From the NCBI RefSeq assembly GCF_037975245.1, contig NC_092565.1, forward strand, positions 12,768,499 to 12,832,498: a stretch of DNA of 64,000 nucleotides, written 5' to 3'. The notes under the pieces were generated by a model, which saw only the letters and a program-made list of their open reading frames with translations, made no database searches and was not told the DNA's origin. Below, one piece after another: positions 36,901 through 48,856 of this stretch (positions within the stretch are counted from its first letter, which is position 1; each line of letters begins with the position of its first letter). The translations under genes and the position numbers were made by a program. This stretch comes from Apostichopus japonicus. Taxonomy: Eukaryota > Echinodermata > Holothuroidea > Aspidochirotida > Stichopodidae.

Positions 36901-39435
36901 GGGGTACAAATTGACATCATGTGGGACTCCCCACCCCCCCACTACCCCCCCATTAAAGTGGCAAACTTTTCCTTTCTAAAGCTGTCATACATAATAATTC
37001 TTGCGCCCTTGGTGGGGGGGGGGAGAAGAGGTGTTATGTCATCCAGGGGTGGTAAAATGGAGGGTGCTTAGATGCAAAATGGTGCTATATATTGAAACTT
37101 TTTAAACAATGTTCAAGACTATTTGACAGTTTTTAGTATACTTTGATGTGCCAAAGACATTTTGGAGTTTCTACATCATCTACTTCTATTTATTTGTTCT
37201 AAACATTTTTATGCCTGAGCTTCAAGAGGCAAAAGGGAACATGCTGTAAATGACTCTGTTACGATCATTTAAGTAATTATACAGAAGAATAACACCATTA
37301 ACTGTATGAAGGGATAGAAAAAGATAACAGGGAAACAATATCTGTGATGAGGTGATGAGGTTGAGTGCAGGGCATTCATATTTTGGGCTGGATTTTTGGA
37401 ACTGCACTTCTCATAACACACTGATAACTTAGTATACTTCAATGCACATCGACTGCTCTACATCTTTGAATTTGTGTAGCAATTTGCCATAGTATTTTGC
37501 TATATACACCCAGACCCCTCCTACCACCATTATAACTGACACCCTCATTTATTAACAGTATTTACCTGAACAGTATATCAGGTTAAATGTAAACCGCACC
37601 CCCCCCCCCCCCCCGCTGTACCTCACTACAACTATCTGCCACCTTAATTTATTCATCGTTAAACATTGTAATATCAACCATCCCTTTCTTCAAAGTTTTC
37701 ACACACACAACTTGTGTTGCATTCCTGTAGTAGCAAAATTACTGTCTCTTTCCAATTTTAACTTTAGACAGTGGTTTTACATTCTAAAACAGTCAATACA
37801 TTGGGAACCTTCCCAGTTTCAGCTGCACCTTTAAAAGGTATTTACAATTTTGGGATAATATGAAACAGGATTCAGACATTTTACGTTAAGAAGACCCTTT
37901 CAAAATGAGGCATTAAAGTCCGCTAGATGTAAATGACGATGCAATTAAATTGATTACACTGCAAAGAAAATGAGTTTTATTTTATACTTACCAGAATGAA
38001 ATACATGTAACTTGCTATCTGCAACTGGATCTGTTCCTTGCTCACCGCCTGAGAACACATACAACTGACCATTGCACCAGGCTGACCCCCGGCATGTGCG
38101 AGGGCTTGGGGCCTCCCCTGATACCTCAACACCACTCCATTTCCCTGTTTCTGAAGAAATAAGGAACAAAGTGATATTATAACCTAAAGTGAACAGTCTG
38201 TGATGAAAAGCCTTTCAGGTAATTTGAATATCTAACAGAACTTTTCAATTCTCTACTTCAATCCGGCATGTAGATTGAAAGTGCAAACAAGGATCTACTG
38301 ATAGATCTATAGATTTTCAGCCTTGATAATCCATCAATATCAGTGAAAGGAAACAGATAATATAAAACAATGATGAAAAGGACATTAACGAGGACAACAG
38401 TTATGATTCTAATGACAATACTAGCTTCATCATCATGCAATAGTAACTTATAATCTAACCAAGAGTACCTTTGATGTTATAGCCTAATGCTATCATTCCT
38501 ACTTTAACTTTTAACTTCCATGTAAAGTCAAAACTGAATTGTCTGTGCTTGATTAAATTTCTGTCTCAAGTCATGTTTCAACATATAGAAACATATAGAA
38601 AACCTTACTGTGCAGAGGCATTTGGAATGTAATCATTAATTTCATGGAATCAAAAACTTACGTAAATCTAAGACCTGCAAATCATTTAAATTGCCAGATT
38701 GATCAGCTCCACCAAAAACAAACACTTTATCATTCTGTGTGGTTGGGAGGAAGGCTGCATGTTCATAGCGTCCCTTCAAACCTTGCCAAGGAACTTTCTC
38801 CCACTCGTAAGAGTCTGTGTTAGAACGACAAAAACAAAATCATTACATTCTAAACCACTGTACATTTCTAATGCTGATGAATGAAATATCTCATAAGAAG
38901 AGGTTTTTTTCTGGATGACTCTGAATCATACTGGAATGCAATTTTTTCATTTTGATATAGTTTAGCATTTTTCATGGGATGACTGAGTGGTAACAATAAT
39001 AATTAAAATTATCATAAAGAATTACTGTAGTTAAAATGAGGCATGAAAATATTACAAGCAAATTTTAATAACTTGTGTATTATTTTTCTATCAATGTCTT
39101 TCACAAGTTGTAATTCATCAATGTTTACTATTTAATTTTGTCAATTGGTTGTTATAATTGGCTGTTAAAACTGATATCGAATCTAACACAACATTGTTAC
39201 TTTGATATATGTATAAGTACTAACCCAGATTTAGCAGATGATTTTCAGGAAAAACACCATTAGGATTGGCTCCACCTAACAGCAAAACTTTAGATGCACT
39301 CTTGCTTGGCAATGAGATGCCACTGTGTCCGACCCTCATACTTGGAGGAGTGCAACCACCTGCTGAGATCACGTACCACATTTTGGAGTTAGCAGGTATC
39401 TCACCCATCTCAAGGACTGGATGTAACTGCATCAT
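33914..39435 (-). CDS. RABEPK: RABEPK (Rab9 effector protein with kelch motifs), six coding exons
   Basis: Minus-strand exons: 39435-39225, 38814-38662, 38150-37992, 36719-36570, 35978-35829 and 34359-33914. All have GT-AG borders and every intron is phase 1. They join to about 422 residues (human protein 372). The first exon starts MMQLHPVLEMGEIP and has VGHSG and LLLGGANPNG; later exons give RYEHAAF/VFVFGGADQSG, SPRTCRG/LYVFSGGEQG, PRHGHATVS/LYLHGGMARD and AAHGAVAF/VVIFGGMIKDG. The last gives SRLDHAMC and VFVHGGMDVSGQIFDDC. Each pair is one kelch blade, so a six-blade beta-propeller is expected. The family binds Rab9-GTP and helps recycle mannose-6-phosphate receptors from late endosomes to the trans-Golgi. 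The last blade carries an acidic, variable loop of about 80 residues, as in vertebrates. A U2-headed SINE sits in the last intron. Confidence 0.93.
34477..34661 (-). mobile_element. U2 snRNA-headed SINE, solo copy C (RABEPK intron)
   Basis: This 185-bp element is bounded by a perfect 20-bp target duplication AGAAGATTATGTCATTGGTA (34457-34476 and 34662-34681). On the minus strand it reads U2 stem I (CAGCCTTTTGGCTAAGATCA), GTGTAGTATCTGTTCCC, the body with CAGTCC-GGATGCAAGGGGACTG, GGTTGAGAG and the terminal CCCAGGTTCTTTCCTGGGCG hairpin, ending TTAATAAAG. It lies in the same orientation as RABEPK, within the intron between coding exons 5 and 6. Confidence 0.9.
34682..35828. other. RABEPK intron 5 remainder
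   Basis: 34850-35100 contains a degenerate repeat built from CACCATGTA-AATG, ATGGCACCAT-TCAAA and similar words. The rest is unremarkable intron. Confidence 0.45.
35979..36569. other. RABEPK intron 4, with a MITE-like fragment
   Basis: 36410-36520 holds a C/G-rich piece (CAGGGGGACACCCCCACCCC and TACGCCACTG) similar to the ends of the hAT-like family-1 element on the opposite strand. Its boundaries are unclear. Confidence 0.4.
36720..37991. other. RABEPK intron 3
   Basis: 36995-37090 has CGCCCTTGGTGGGG and CTTAGATGCAAAATGGTGCT, resembling a decayed family-1 MITE. A pure C run lies at about 37599-37614. Nothing else is recognisable. Confidence 0.4.
38151..39224. other. RABEPK introns 1 and 2 (flanking exon 2)
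   Basis: Ordinary AT-rich intron sequence around the 38662-38814 exon. No repeats or RNA genes recognised. Confidence 0.45.
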
Positions 39436-41677
39436 GCACCAACATATAAGTTCCTATAAACAGAAAAATTCTTGAAACTGCTAAAGCTGTTTTGTTTTTT
39501 TATGTCCAAAATATCTCAAAAATAGCTCAAAGTTTAAACTGTACCTAACTGAAATATAGTAGAATTAATGATGCCATAACTTCCTATTTCAGTGATACAA
39601 AGATAAGACACAATGAAATTTAGGTCTACTTTGGCTATGACATAGAACTGAAATTATGTTATTGCAAAATAATTTATCTGGTAGGCTGAAGAAAACAAGT
39701 TTGCTGTTCAATTTAGCTATAGCCTAGGCCTAGATGCTAAACACTTTTTCCTTTCAAGTTCAAAGTTGATATCTATGAGATTTCACTGTTGCTTTGATTC
39801 TAAGATTCTGCCAGAATGTGATATATACATGTTAAGGTTTGCTGTCAAACAACCATATAATTCCAGAAAATAGATGAAGGCGGCGAAAAGGCTTTCATAT
39901 TTCACTCTGTCAGAATACAGAATTGTTGTTTCCTACGAATTTTCCTGAATTCATTGACACCGTATACATTAATGTTGCAATCGAAAGTGTGATAACAATT
40001 TGAATTTCAAACACGGCGGCGACAATCTTTTGAGTGACATTTGTTTGGACTTGTTCAACACATCACGCGAAGTTAACGTACACCACCATAAACTTGAGTG
40101 TATGTCAATCTAGGGCCTAGGCTAGTTCTTGCCTTCCTTTTCTTCATACCTGTGTGAACAAGTTAATACCGGTTCTGCGACATGTTCAACAGAATGTCTG
40201 ATTAAATAAAGTTTACGGCTACTCTTGCAAAGTAACCTGCAATGCATTATCTTCATCGTTACAGATATTATTAATATGTTTATATCTACCTATCTAATGT
40301 ATAAAACCATAAAACGTACCCAGGCTACTAACTGAAATCAAAGTTACTGGAATGGTGCAAGCTTCCCTGCCAACGGTTGAGATAGGGTGTACATATGTAT
40401 GATAGGACCCTTGAGGCTTGTTCAATACACTATTTACTAAATTGTTCAGTTTGTTTGTGTTTTCGAATAGTAGCCTGATTCCACGAGTACAGTGTAATCT
40501 TGCAAGGTGATAAACTTTCGGGAAAAAGTGTCATCTTACCAACATATTGATCTCGTTGCGAACTTTGGGACATGGAAAAGACTTGAAATACACAACATAG
40601 TTAGCCTCACGTAAGCCAACAGTATTCCTATACTTAGACCGAGTTTAGGTACATTCTAAGCAGGCCTAAGTCCTTGTTAGGCCTAGTCTAAGTGGGCCAG
40701 TCTAAGTTAGGCCTAGCCTAGCCCTCAGTTAGGTCGGCAGAAATGTCAAAATGCCTAAGTAGTTAGTATGCTAACATTAGCCTGATTATGCATATGGTAG
40801 TGCATACGTTTGTTTCGCCACCAGTACCGTTGTGTAATTCCACACTAGACACCGGCAAATTGGAATTTATGCACAAGCTGGCTACAAAATGACTCTTAGC
40901 TTAGGCTGTACAGTAGTTCACACAGCAGTTAGCAATAGAAAAAACTGTTAAAGAAGTTTTCATTTTTTTTTTGCCTCAATCACCAAAAACCTAAACATGA
41001 GTAACAACATAACAGATTATACTAAGGCCTACAGTGTCAGTTTTATGGATATTGCAACTTACTAATTTACTATACAACTATAACTGTACACTTAATGAAG
41101 GATTTCTCCATAGCCAATTGCTCCAACTTATGCCTTGAAACAGCTGCTTATACAGTGTGGGGCAAGTGGCACTCCCAGAAACTAGAAGATTGGGGAAGGG
41201 CACAACAAAAGGAGAGAAATATTTGTGTGGGAGGGGCACAGAATGTGGGTTGTGCAAGCTTGCACCTCTGCACTGGGGGCATTAGTGCCGATCACAAACC
41301 TGTGTCTGCGGAGTGGTGGTTGGGTAAAGCCCCTGGATGCTTTGTAGTTTCCATCATTTCCAGAACTTGAAGTCAGCAGAACTTATGAGACCTGTACAGT
41401 AGTTGCAAGTAGATTACGTTCGGTAGAAGATATCCCTGTTTCCTTAAACACGACAACTTTCATTCAGTGGAGAGGATGGGGGGGGGGGGGGAGGGAAGGA
41501 AAATGACATATAGTAAATTTCATTGGGGAAGGAGAGTGGAAAGGGGGCACCAAAATGGTGCATGATCCCCCTTCTGTGCCCATGCACCCCTTCATTTAAG
41601 ATGCCATTGTGTGGGACGTTTGAATAAAAGAAAACAGCATTGCATTGACATATAAATTTACTCTTGTTTCTTTTCAG
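39436..41677. promoter_or_regulatory. Divergent intergenic region between RABEPK and NRBF2
   Basis: The two start codons are about 2.35 kb apart and point away from each other. A minus-strand splice acceptor at about 39454 (TGTTTATAG) suggests an upstream 5'UTR exon for RABEPK, and TTCTTTTCAG at 41668-41677 an upstream 5'UTR exon for NRBF2. The transcription starts should lie between, probably around 40-41 kb. A TAGGCCTA-rich patch occurs at 40635-40740. Specific promoter elements could not be assigned, and the open frame 41095-41370 has no family signature. Confidence 0.45.
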
Positions 41678-41780
41678 GTTGCTGTTTGTCTCCTCCCATT
41701 GTTATAGATTAATGGAATACTTCTGTTTCAGACATTTTGAACCATTTACTACAAGCTTGGCCTGAACACCCGTGGACAAA

Positions 41781-44130
41781 ATGATTGCAGAAATTTTAGG
41801 CGAGAATGTAACTTTAGACTTTCATCCAAGCTCCATTCTATCCAAGGTATGTTAGTCTTAATTAAATATTGACAGTTTCTCTTCATTATGTCAAATAGAA
41901 CTTCCTTCAAAACTTAAGAATTCCTAGGATTTCTTTGGGCACTTAAGAAAAAACTTTATTAATTAAAACCCATTTCAGGTATTTTATAAACATAAATAAA
42001 TAGTAACTTGTTTTCAGCACTTATTTGGATAAATGCTTGTTGATGTATGCAAGTTTTAACATTTGCCAACAAATGTGAACATTTTACTTAATGATGCAAT
42101 TGGTACATCTGATTCAGCCATGTTGTTAAATCCTCACAATATCCACAATCAATAATCTTTTTGTTTATTGACGTCTATATACATGCAGATATGAACTAGA
42201 TATTTAAAGCAATGTATTTGTCAGGCTGGAAAATTAACTGTCACATTCTGATCATCAAATGTTTTATGATTTATCCCTTGTCTGATTTTCATGTATTTTT
42301 GTTCTATTTTTGAAGGTTATGTAATAAATTCCTCCATCAATACTCAGCAGAGCTCCTTTGATATTCATTAAACATAAATTTGCATGCTAGTACTGACTGA
42401 GATTTCACAACCAGATTTCTTTTCATTTCTGGGTTTGTCTTTCTTAACTTTGTTTTTTTAAAGGCTCATCAAGCAGAAAGGACAGCTGACAAAATGGCCG
42501 CCATGCAGGACTTTAATGGTGCATTAGACCATTATGCCAAAGCTGAAGGTTAGAAATATAATATTTCAGTTCATGTTTACATTTTGCTTCTATTGCAGGC
42601 AGTGATATATTTTACAAGGAATGGAATCTATTGGTGTACTTTGACGGGTTTAGCCCTTCTTTAATACTGTTTCAGACTGTTCATTATTATGTACATACAC
42701 TCACTTTAGGTTTGTGCAGTAGCATCCATTAAGTGTAATACGCAGTATACTTATATTTATGTAACATCAGATGATCGTAAATTGTTGATATTTTCCACAA
42801 TAAATGAAGCCAAGAGCTCTGGACCATTCTGTTCATATAAGTATTCTACTTATATAACTTAATGTCAGGTTCGAGGAATGATCTGTTGATGACGAGCTTT
42901 ATCAGGAAGTACAGTACCGTAGGGTTTGGTTAGAAATTTTACCAAACATTCTATGTAGCCCCCACAATGGTACTGAAAACTATGGCAACACCTCACATTT
43001 GGTTGATGAGAAAGTATTTAATGATTACATTTTATCTCAAATTTTTTGGTGGCCAATATGCTTTGTGATCCATCATCAACTACATCTAAAATCTGAACTG
43101 CAAATTGTAACTCTTACCGCATTATTTGCAAAAAACTTGACTAGCCATGCTAATGTATTACTCGTTATAAAATTTACTATAAACCAAAAGCACAATTTGT
43201 TTGTTATAAATTTCTAACAAAATCAAAATTTTTAGGTGGTGAATTGTCTATTTCTTTCCAACTTCAAACAAAAATGCCATTCTCCTTCTTCTTCTGATGC
43301 CTGTATTCAAAATTTGTATAGCATTTACTTGCCTTTTTTCCCTTTCAGAACTGCTGGAAGAGGTTTTACCGATTCCTGGAAATAAGTTTGTAGTGGAATC
43401 TATAAAGAAGCAGTTGGAACATCTCAAAAAACAACCAAGAATTATTCATCGGAAGAAGGAAGACTTTGCTAGAAGAAAGAGGCAAAAGTCTGTGGAACGG
43501 AAGCAGAAGCTAGAACGAGAGAGAGTGAAAGCATCTGCGGCGACAGAAGATGAGGAGTTTGCTAAGGATGATTTTGATGGAGGTAACCTTGTAGAAGCGT
43601 CAGATCAAGGCTCAGATGAAACGGATTCGTTACTCACATGCTTGAATGATAATATGGTAGAGGAGAGTGACGGTTTCACTTACAAAACATCTGAACTCAG
43701 GAAGTTCTTTTCCTCTCAGCGGTCCAAAAGTCGAGATTCAGAAGAGAAGGCCAGCGTGGAAGAACAAACCAGTGACAGTCCAAAGACAATCTTGATACAG
43801 AAATTGGAACGTCAGAATAAGGAACTTATGGAGCATGTCTGTCATTTATTTAAATCCTGGAACAGTTGTGAAGAGGAGAACACCCAACTCAAAGAGAGAA
43901 TGAAGCTGCTGGAGCAAGAGCTGGAAACACTACGAAGCACAAACATGGAGAAGAGCGTCTTGAATCAGAGTAACGTTGAATTGTCCCTCCCATTTCAGAG
44001 CGAATATTTTGGAGACGATCGCATTTCAAGTTTACCTAGTTTACCACCTTTGGACTTGCCTAATGAATTACAGATGTCAGGCTTGTATTCTGAAGAAGAA
44101 CATAAACACAAATTTCAAGAGGAAATGTGA
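41781..44130 (+). CDS. NRBF2: NRBF2 (nuclear receptor-binding factor 2), three coding exons
   Basis: Exons 41781-41846, 42464-42548 and 43349-44130 join to 310 residues (human 287), with GTATGT, GTTAGA donors and AAAG, CTTTCAG acceptors. The N-terminal MIT domain spans exons 2-3 (AHQAERTADKMAAMQDFNGA ... HYAKAEELLEEV). It is followed by a basic helix (HRKKEDFARRKRQ), an acidic linker, a coiled coil near residues 215-265 (IQKLERQNKELM, EEENTQLKERMKLLEQELE) and a C-terminal SLPPLDLP motif matching NLPPLDFP of vertebrates. In known animals NRBF2 (yeast Atg38) joins Beclin 1-Vps34 complex I and promotes autophagy. The 22-residue exon-1 extension is longer than the human N-terminus. The start is the first ATG after the 41678 acceptor. 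Confidence 0.88.
41847..43348. other. NRBF2 introns
   Basis: Two introns (41847-42463 and 42549-43348) contain no recognisable repeat or RNA gene. The open frame 42999-43217 is intronic and has no coding support. Confidence 0.5.
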
Positions 44131-44310
44131 AAAGATAAAAATAACTTCATATGCCATCTTGCCGAAATGTTTCTTGCATTAGGTGAACAAGAAGCTGCAT
44201 CCTATACTTGAGGGTTGTGCGGGTTTGCAACATTTGTATTTGACCGTGCCATGATTACCACATCTGCTCTACAACTATTTTATTTTATACTCAATCTATC
44301 TGTCAAGATA

Positions 44311-44350
44311 ATAAATTTGTTAAAATATGTTTTAGTCTGATAAGAATAAA
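44311..44350 (+). terminator. Candidate polyadenylation signals of NRBF2
   Basis: AATAAA occurs near 44311 and again near 44345, about 180-215 bp after the NRBF2 stop. These are plausible alternative signals. Confidence 0.5.
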
Positions 44351-46285
44351 AACAAAGAAAACTCTTTACAACTTCTCCCTTTAATAAAAAAATTACATAG
44401 TTGAAATTCTAAAAGTTGGTTGGAGATGGTGGAGGGGGGGGGGGGGGAGGAAGGGAAGTTGTGGATTGATCCATGCATGGAGCTTCATCAGAATCACACT
44501 GACTTTAAAGAACAAAATGCCAGATTAAATAGTCACATCTAATGTCCTTATACATAATACTAAATAGTAGAACTAACCAAAAAAATTAAATTAAATATGT
44601 ATCGGGAATATTTTGAAGGAAACTGGTGTAAGTATAATTCTGTGGGCTGTGATTAGATGTTGGTTTACATTGGAACCGAAGGAGATGACACTAATGAGCC
44701 GATATGGACATTTTGAAAAGCATTGAACATATATTTATATTTTTTTTCACTTTTGGTCCTTGTTAGTAGTTTTTGTTCTTCTTGTATTCTATCATTCCAA
44801 GGTATCACTCATTAGTTATAATATATTTTCATATTGAATGTGAAAAGAGGACTTAAGGCATAAAGTTAATTTTCATATGCTGTATAAGACTGCTACCAGT
44901 CCAATTTGAAAGTTAATACCACTTATAAGCTTGGACAAAATAACTGTTAACATATCTGAGGCTGACAAAGGATAGTTGCTGGTCTACTTAGTTTAGCATA
45001 CTAAGGTCAAAAGTCAATTCTTAAGATGCTACAAAACACTTGGTAGGAAAGCATGAGAATTTATAACATGTTTATAAATTATTTCAAATTAATTGCATGT
45101 TGTGGAAGGGTACTGTTTTGTTTATAAATATTAAGTTTTAGATGAGTCTTTCGAACTTATAAACAATTTGTATTTATCTCTGTGTATGTGAGTGTATGTG
45201 TCTGTCATATGTGTGTCCCTGTAAACTTGTTCTTCAACATTACAATGGATTGCTATCAAACTTAGAACATGTATGGATACTGAATAGTGAATTGATGAAC
45301 AGTATTGTTTTAGGTGAGGTCAAAGGTTTTGGGATCAGCAGTAGTCAAAATCTGAAACCCTTTGAAACAAAATGTGAAGTTTGGCACAACTTGATACGTT
45401 GTATGTAAATCTATCTTAGAGACTACAATAACCCAAATGTTTCATAGGGAGGTCAAATATCATTTAGAGTTAACAGAAATCACCTAATACACATGCTTAT
45501 GTCAAAGTAAAATGTGTATAAACTCCATATTTGGAATGCAAGTTTGCTTTAGCGGTTCAAGATTGTTATTTTTTTGTGTGCAAAGAGGTCACAATAGTTG
45601 TTTTTGTTCACCAAAGGTCAAAGTCTCTACCCTGATGTGTTTTCCGTTGTCCGTTTGTTGCATGACCACCGTTCTTGTGTAAGAAAAAATACCCAGCAAT
45701 ATCAAAGAAGTATGATCAGTGAACAGAAGTCTCCCTTTTTCACGTGCCAACATTTCAGATATACTTTCCATTTTATTGTTATAGGAACCAACCAGACAGT
45801 TTTGGTTTTAACATTCAGCTGTCAATCTTTAATATTTCATGGTCACCTAAATGCATTAATTTATGTTCTTTAATTGGTTAATGACTTGCATTGAAACTTG
45901 TTTCATATAGGCCTAAAGGTTGTTTGCCTTGGTACTGTAACTTTGAATTCACATTAGTGTACTCCACTTTGATGGAACATACCATTTCTTGGGTCTAAAT
46001 AGATTTCACTTACAAAATATTTTCTTTTGTTTCTTTTCTTTTCTTTTCTTTTCGTTTCCTTTCTTTTGTTTTGTTAGGCGTGTAAGTTGTGATCTAGGAC
46101 ATGTGATAAAATCTACAATGAGTTTGGTGATGAACATCAAGAATTTGTTTACTTTTAAATCAATGGAGGTTAAATGCTGGGAAATTACAAAAAAAAGTTT
46201 TCATTTCTAAATCTTACTTCCCCAATCTTCCTGTTTGGGGGATGGAATAATGTTAATCTCCCTATTTTTGTGACAGGTTTAGAGG
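44351..46285. other. Intergenic between NRBF2 and the MITE cluster
   Basis: There is a G-run near 44433-44446 and a (TTTTC)n tract at about 46022-46062. No supported genes. Confidence 0.45.
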
Positions 46286-46293
46286 TCTGTAAA

Positions 46294-46662
46294 CAAGGGC
46301 GTAGGAACCGGGGGGGCTGGGGGCGCCAGCCCCCCCCCAGTGAAAAATGTGGAGGGGCGGAAGTATCATTCTGCCCCCCCCACTTCGCAAGTCAGAAAAC
46401 CCCTTTTTCATTTCCAAATGAGAAAAAAAATCTCATTTGGAGCCCCAAATTGCATCTAAGGCCAGGTGAAAATACAAAATTAAGTTTACAAAATGGAGTG
46501 GGTGTTGAAGTGTGCTATATTGCACCAAATTACATCTGAAGCCACCTGGAAATGCAAAAAAATTCCAAAGGGGAGGGGGACACCCCCTCCCCTTAGACCC
46601 CTCCCCCAAGCCGGCCATCAGTCTTCAGCCCCCCCACTCAAAACTACCTTCCTACGCCACTG
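46294..46662 (-). mobile_element. hAT-like MITE family 1, copy 3
   Basis: This 369-bp element is in reverse orientation to the copies at 21.5 and 25.2 kb, from CAAGGGCGTAGGAACC to TTCCTACGCCACTG. A perfect 8-bp duplication TCTGTAAA lies at 46286-46293 and 46663-46670. The internal hairpin and G/C-rich subterminal stretches are conserved. Confidence 0.92.
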
Positions 46663-46971
46663 TCTGTAAACGTTCAGAGTTAGGTTTGATAGAGGTTTAA
46701 GATAAGCAGAACTGAATATGGAAAGGCCTGCAATTATTTTTCTCTATGTTTCAATGCATTGTTTATTTGGTTTAAGGAAATAGAAGAGAGGGAAAATGGA
46801 AGAAATTGTAGTCTATTGGTAAAGGGCCTCTGGCCATAAGAGGGGTTGCAGGAAAGGGGGATAGCTATAGGCGGGACATGGTAACTTGGGGAAGTTCGTC
46901 ATATAAACCGGGGCAATTGGTGAAAATTTAAAATGAGCAGGGAAAAGGTGAAACAGGTTTCTCATTTTGAC

Positions 46972-47342
46972 CAGTGGCGGAGCTAGGGGTATTGGTCAGG
47001 GGGGTCGAGAATGGTCTGTAGGGGTGCTTTCGACACTATCTAAGCGGAGTGCCACAGGTTGGCGCGGAGCGTACAGAAATTTTTTGAGTAAAGATACTCC
47101 CTACATCGCCGGAAATTACCCTTTCCAGGCCTTGCTAATTTGCAGATAAACGAAGAATAAATAGGTGTCATATCCAACAAAATGTGACAAATGTCGAAAG
47201 GTAGATGAGAGCGCCGGCAATAAAAAAGTCAATAATCGCGAATAAGTAAAACGTGGTATTAAGCTGAAAAGGGCGCCAGCAGTCCATTTGAGTCCGTCAG
47301 GGGGCATCCGCCCCCTGACTGTATGGACGCTCAGCGACTGCA
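46972..47342 (+). mobile_element. hAT-like MITE family 2, copy 2
   Basis: It starts CAGTGGCGGAGCTAGGGG, shares the interior of the nested 30.9-kb element and ends near GGACGCTCAGCGACTG. The flanks ATTTTGAC (46964-46971) and GTTTTGAC (47343-47350) are an 8-bp duplication with one mismatch. The right inverted repeat is more degenerate than in copy 1. Confidence 0.78.
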
Positions 47343-47350
47343 GTTTTGAC

Positions 47351-48856
47351 ACTAGTTTGTAGGTTTTGATTTTATTTTCTGTCAGACTGTCCCGGTAAAG
47401 AACTGCTTGTGCTACATCCTGCCCCCAAACAAGATGAAAATCGTCTTTTATCTTTTTCCACTGCGCTCTTCTAAATATGGGCGGTGCTTTATGATTTGAT
47501 CATCACCGAACCCCTTTATAAGTATTTTTATATGATTTTAGTATATGTGAGTTGCCTTACAGTGGAAGCGTATTTTAACACTGTACCTACTGTACGGGTG
47601 CTTGTATTCAATGTTCTCGGACACGATCACAACAAACCTTATAGAATATAGGCTAGGCTAACCCTGTCTTAGATCCTTGAAGTTGAACGATGAAGAGAAA
47701 AGGGTACAACTGCCAACCAAACAGTTAGACGAATTATCAGCGTTGATATTTCTTGTAAGATCCTTGAGAAACGGAAACTGTTTTGCTAGCAATTCAGTAT
47801 AGGCCTAACATAGGCTATGAAAATAACGTTTTATTGCATCCTAGGCTAGGCCCTTTGCCTACGCCTATGCTTATGTTATGATATTTATACTCAGGCCGAC
47901 GTTGCAGTTCACTGCAAAGTTTGGTCTAAGTTATACTCAGTACCATTTATCAAGCGATTTAGGAATCACTTTGAACTGTTCAATGCCAGCAAATTTTCAT
48001 CAATGCCGTTCTTTAACACAGAGGGAAGTGGAGACAGTTTTGAAATAACTTCATAGGCTCCTCTCCACTTTGGTGCTACTGCAGTGCTATATTGCTATAG
48101 TAATAACAGAAAACTTCTTCATTATATTAATGCTAGATTAGAATTTAGATAGTAGGCCTAGATTACTTGTTAATAATACTATAGTAGGCCTAATACCCTT
48201 TCATGCACACTGACATTCCCCATTGACCTCCTATGGTTATATATTTTCCTGTTTTCCCTTGTTCTTTTGCGTCATATTTCGTTATATGTCAGACATACAG
48301 TTTTTGTGAAGGGTTGGTGACAATGACTCCTCAACCCACTGGCCTGGACCACTTATCCTAGCTGACTATGATAGAAACACCAAATGGGACTTTGACACTC
48401 GGATGGTCTATGCTCTAACTATCTTGATTCTCTCCAATTCAATATAGGTACAACTGGTCAAATGACAAAGTGGCAGTCCCAATAAAGATCAATGACCAGG
48501 GATGTATGTGAGCTACACATCCCTGGAATATAAGCAAGCTATCCAGGCTAGAATTAGGTACAGATTAATCATGTGATTAATATTCACCCAATGTACATAT
48601 CATGTCATCCACAATGTCTATCAGTACAATAGCATGTATCTAGGTAACAACAACCGTACCCCTCTTGTTTGTTTTCATGAAAAAGCTGAAACATTAAATA
48701 CATCTTAGGAATTGAAATAGTGAACAAAACAATAACAAGTTAAGTCATTATGTAATAGAGATTAAATCGTGATAATTTGAGATGTCACTGACATATACAC
48801 TAACTTTGCTTTATTCCAGATCCTTGTTTACATAGAACTGATTAAGCTGCTCTAAC
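47351..48856. promoter_or_regulatory. DCTN1 5' flank and 5'UTR acceptor
   Basis: A strong acceptor (TTTATTCCAG) ends at 48819, so 48820-48856 is 5'UTR in the first coding exon. At least one noncoding first exon and the promoter must lie upstream, probably in this interval. TAGGCCTA words recur at 47800-48190. No core promoter motif could be pinned down. Confidence 0.45.

Noticed and set aside
41095-41370. Small gene between RABEPK and NRBF2
   Set aside because: No domain, no splice or start-context support; lies in the presumed shared 5' region.
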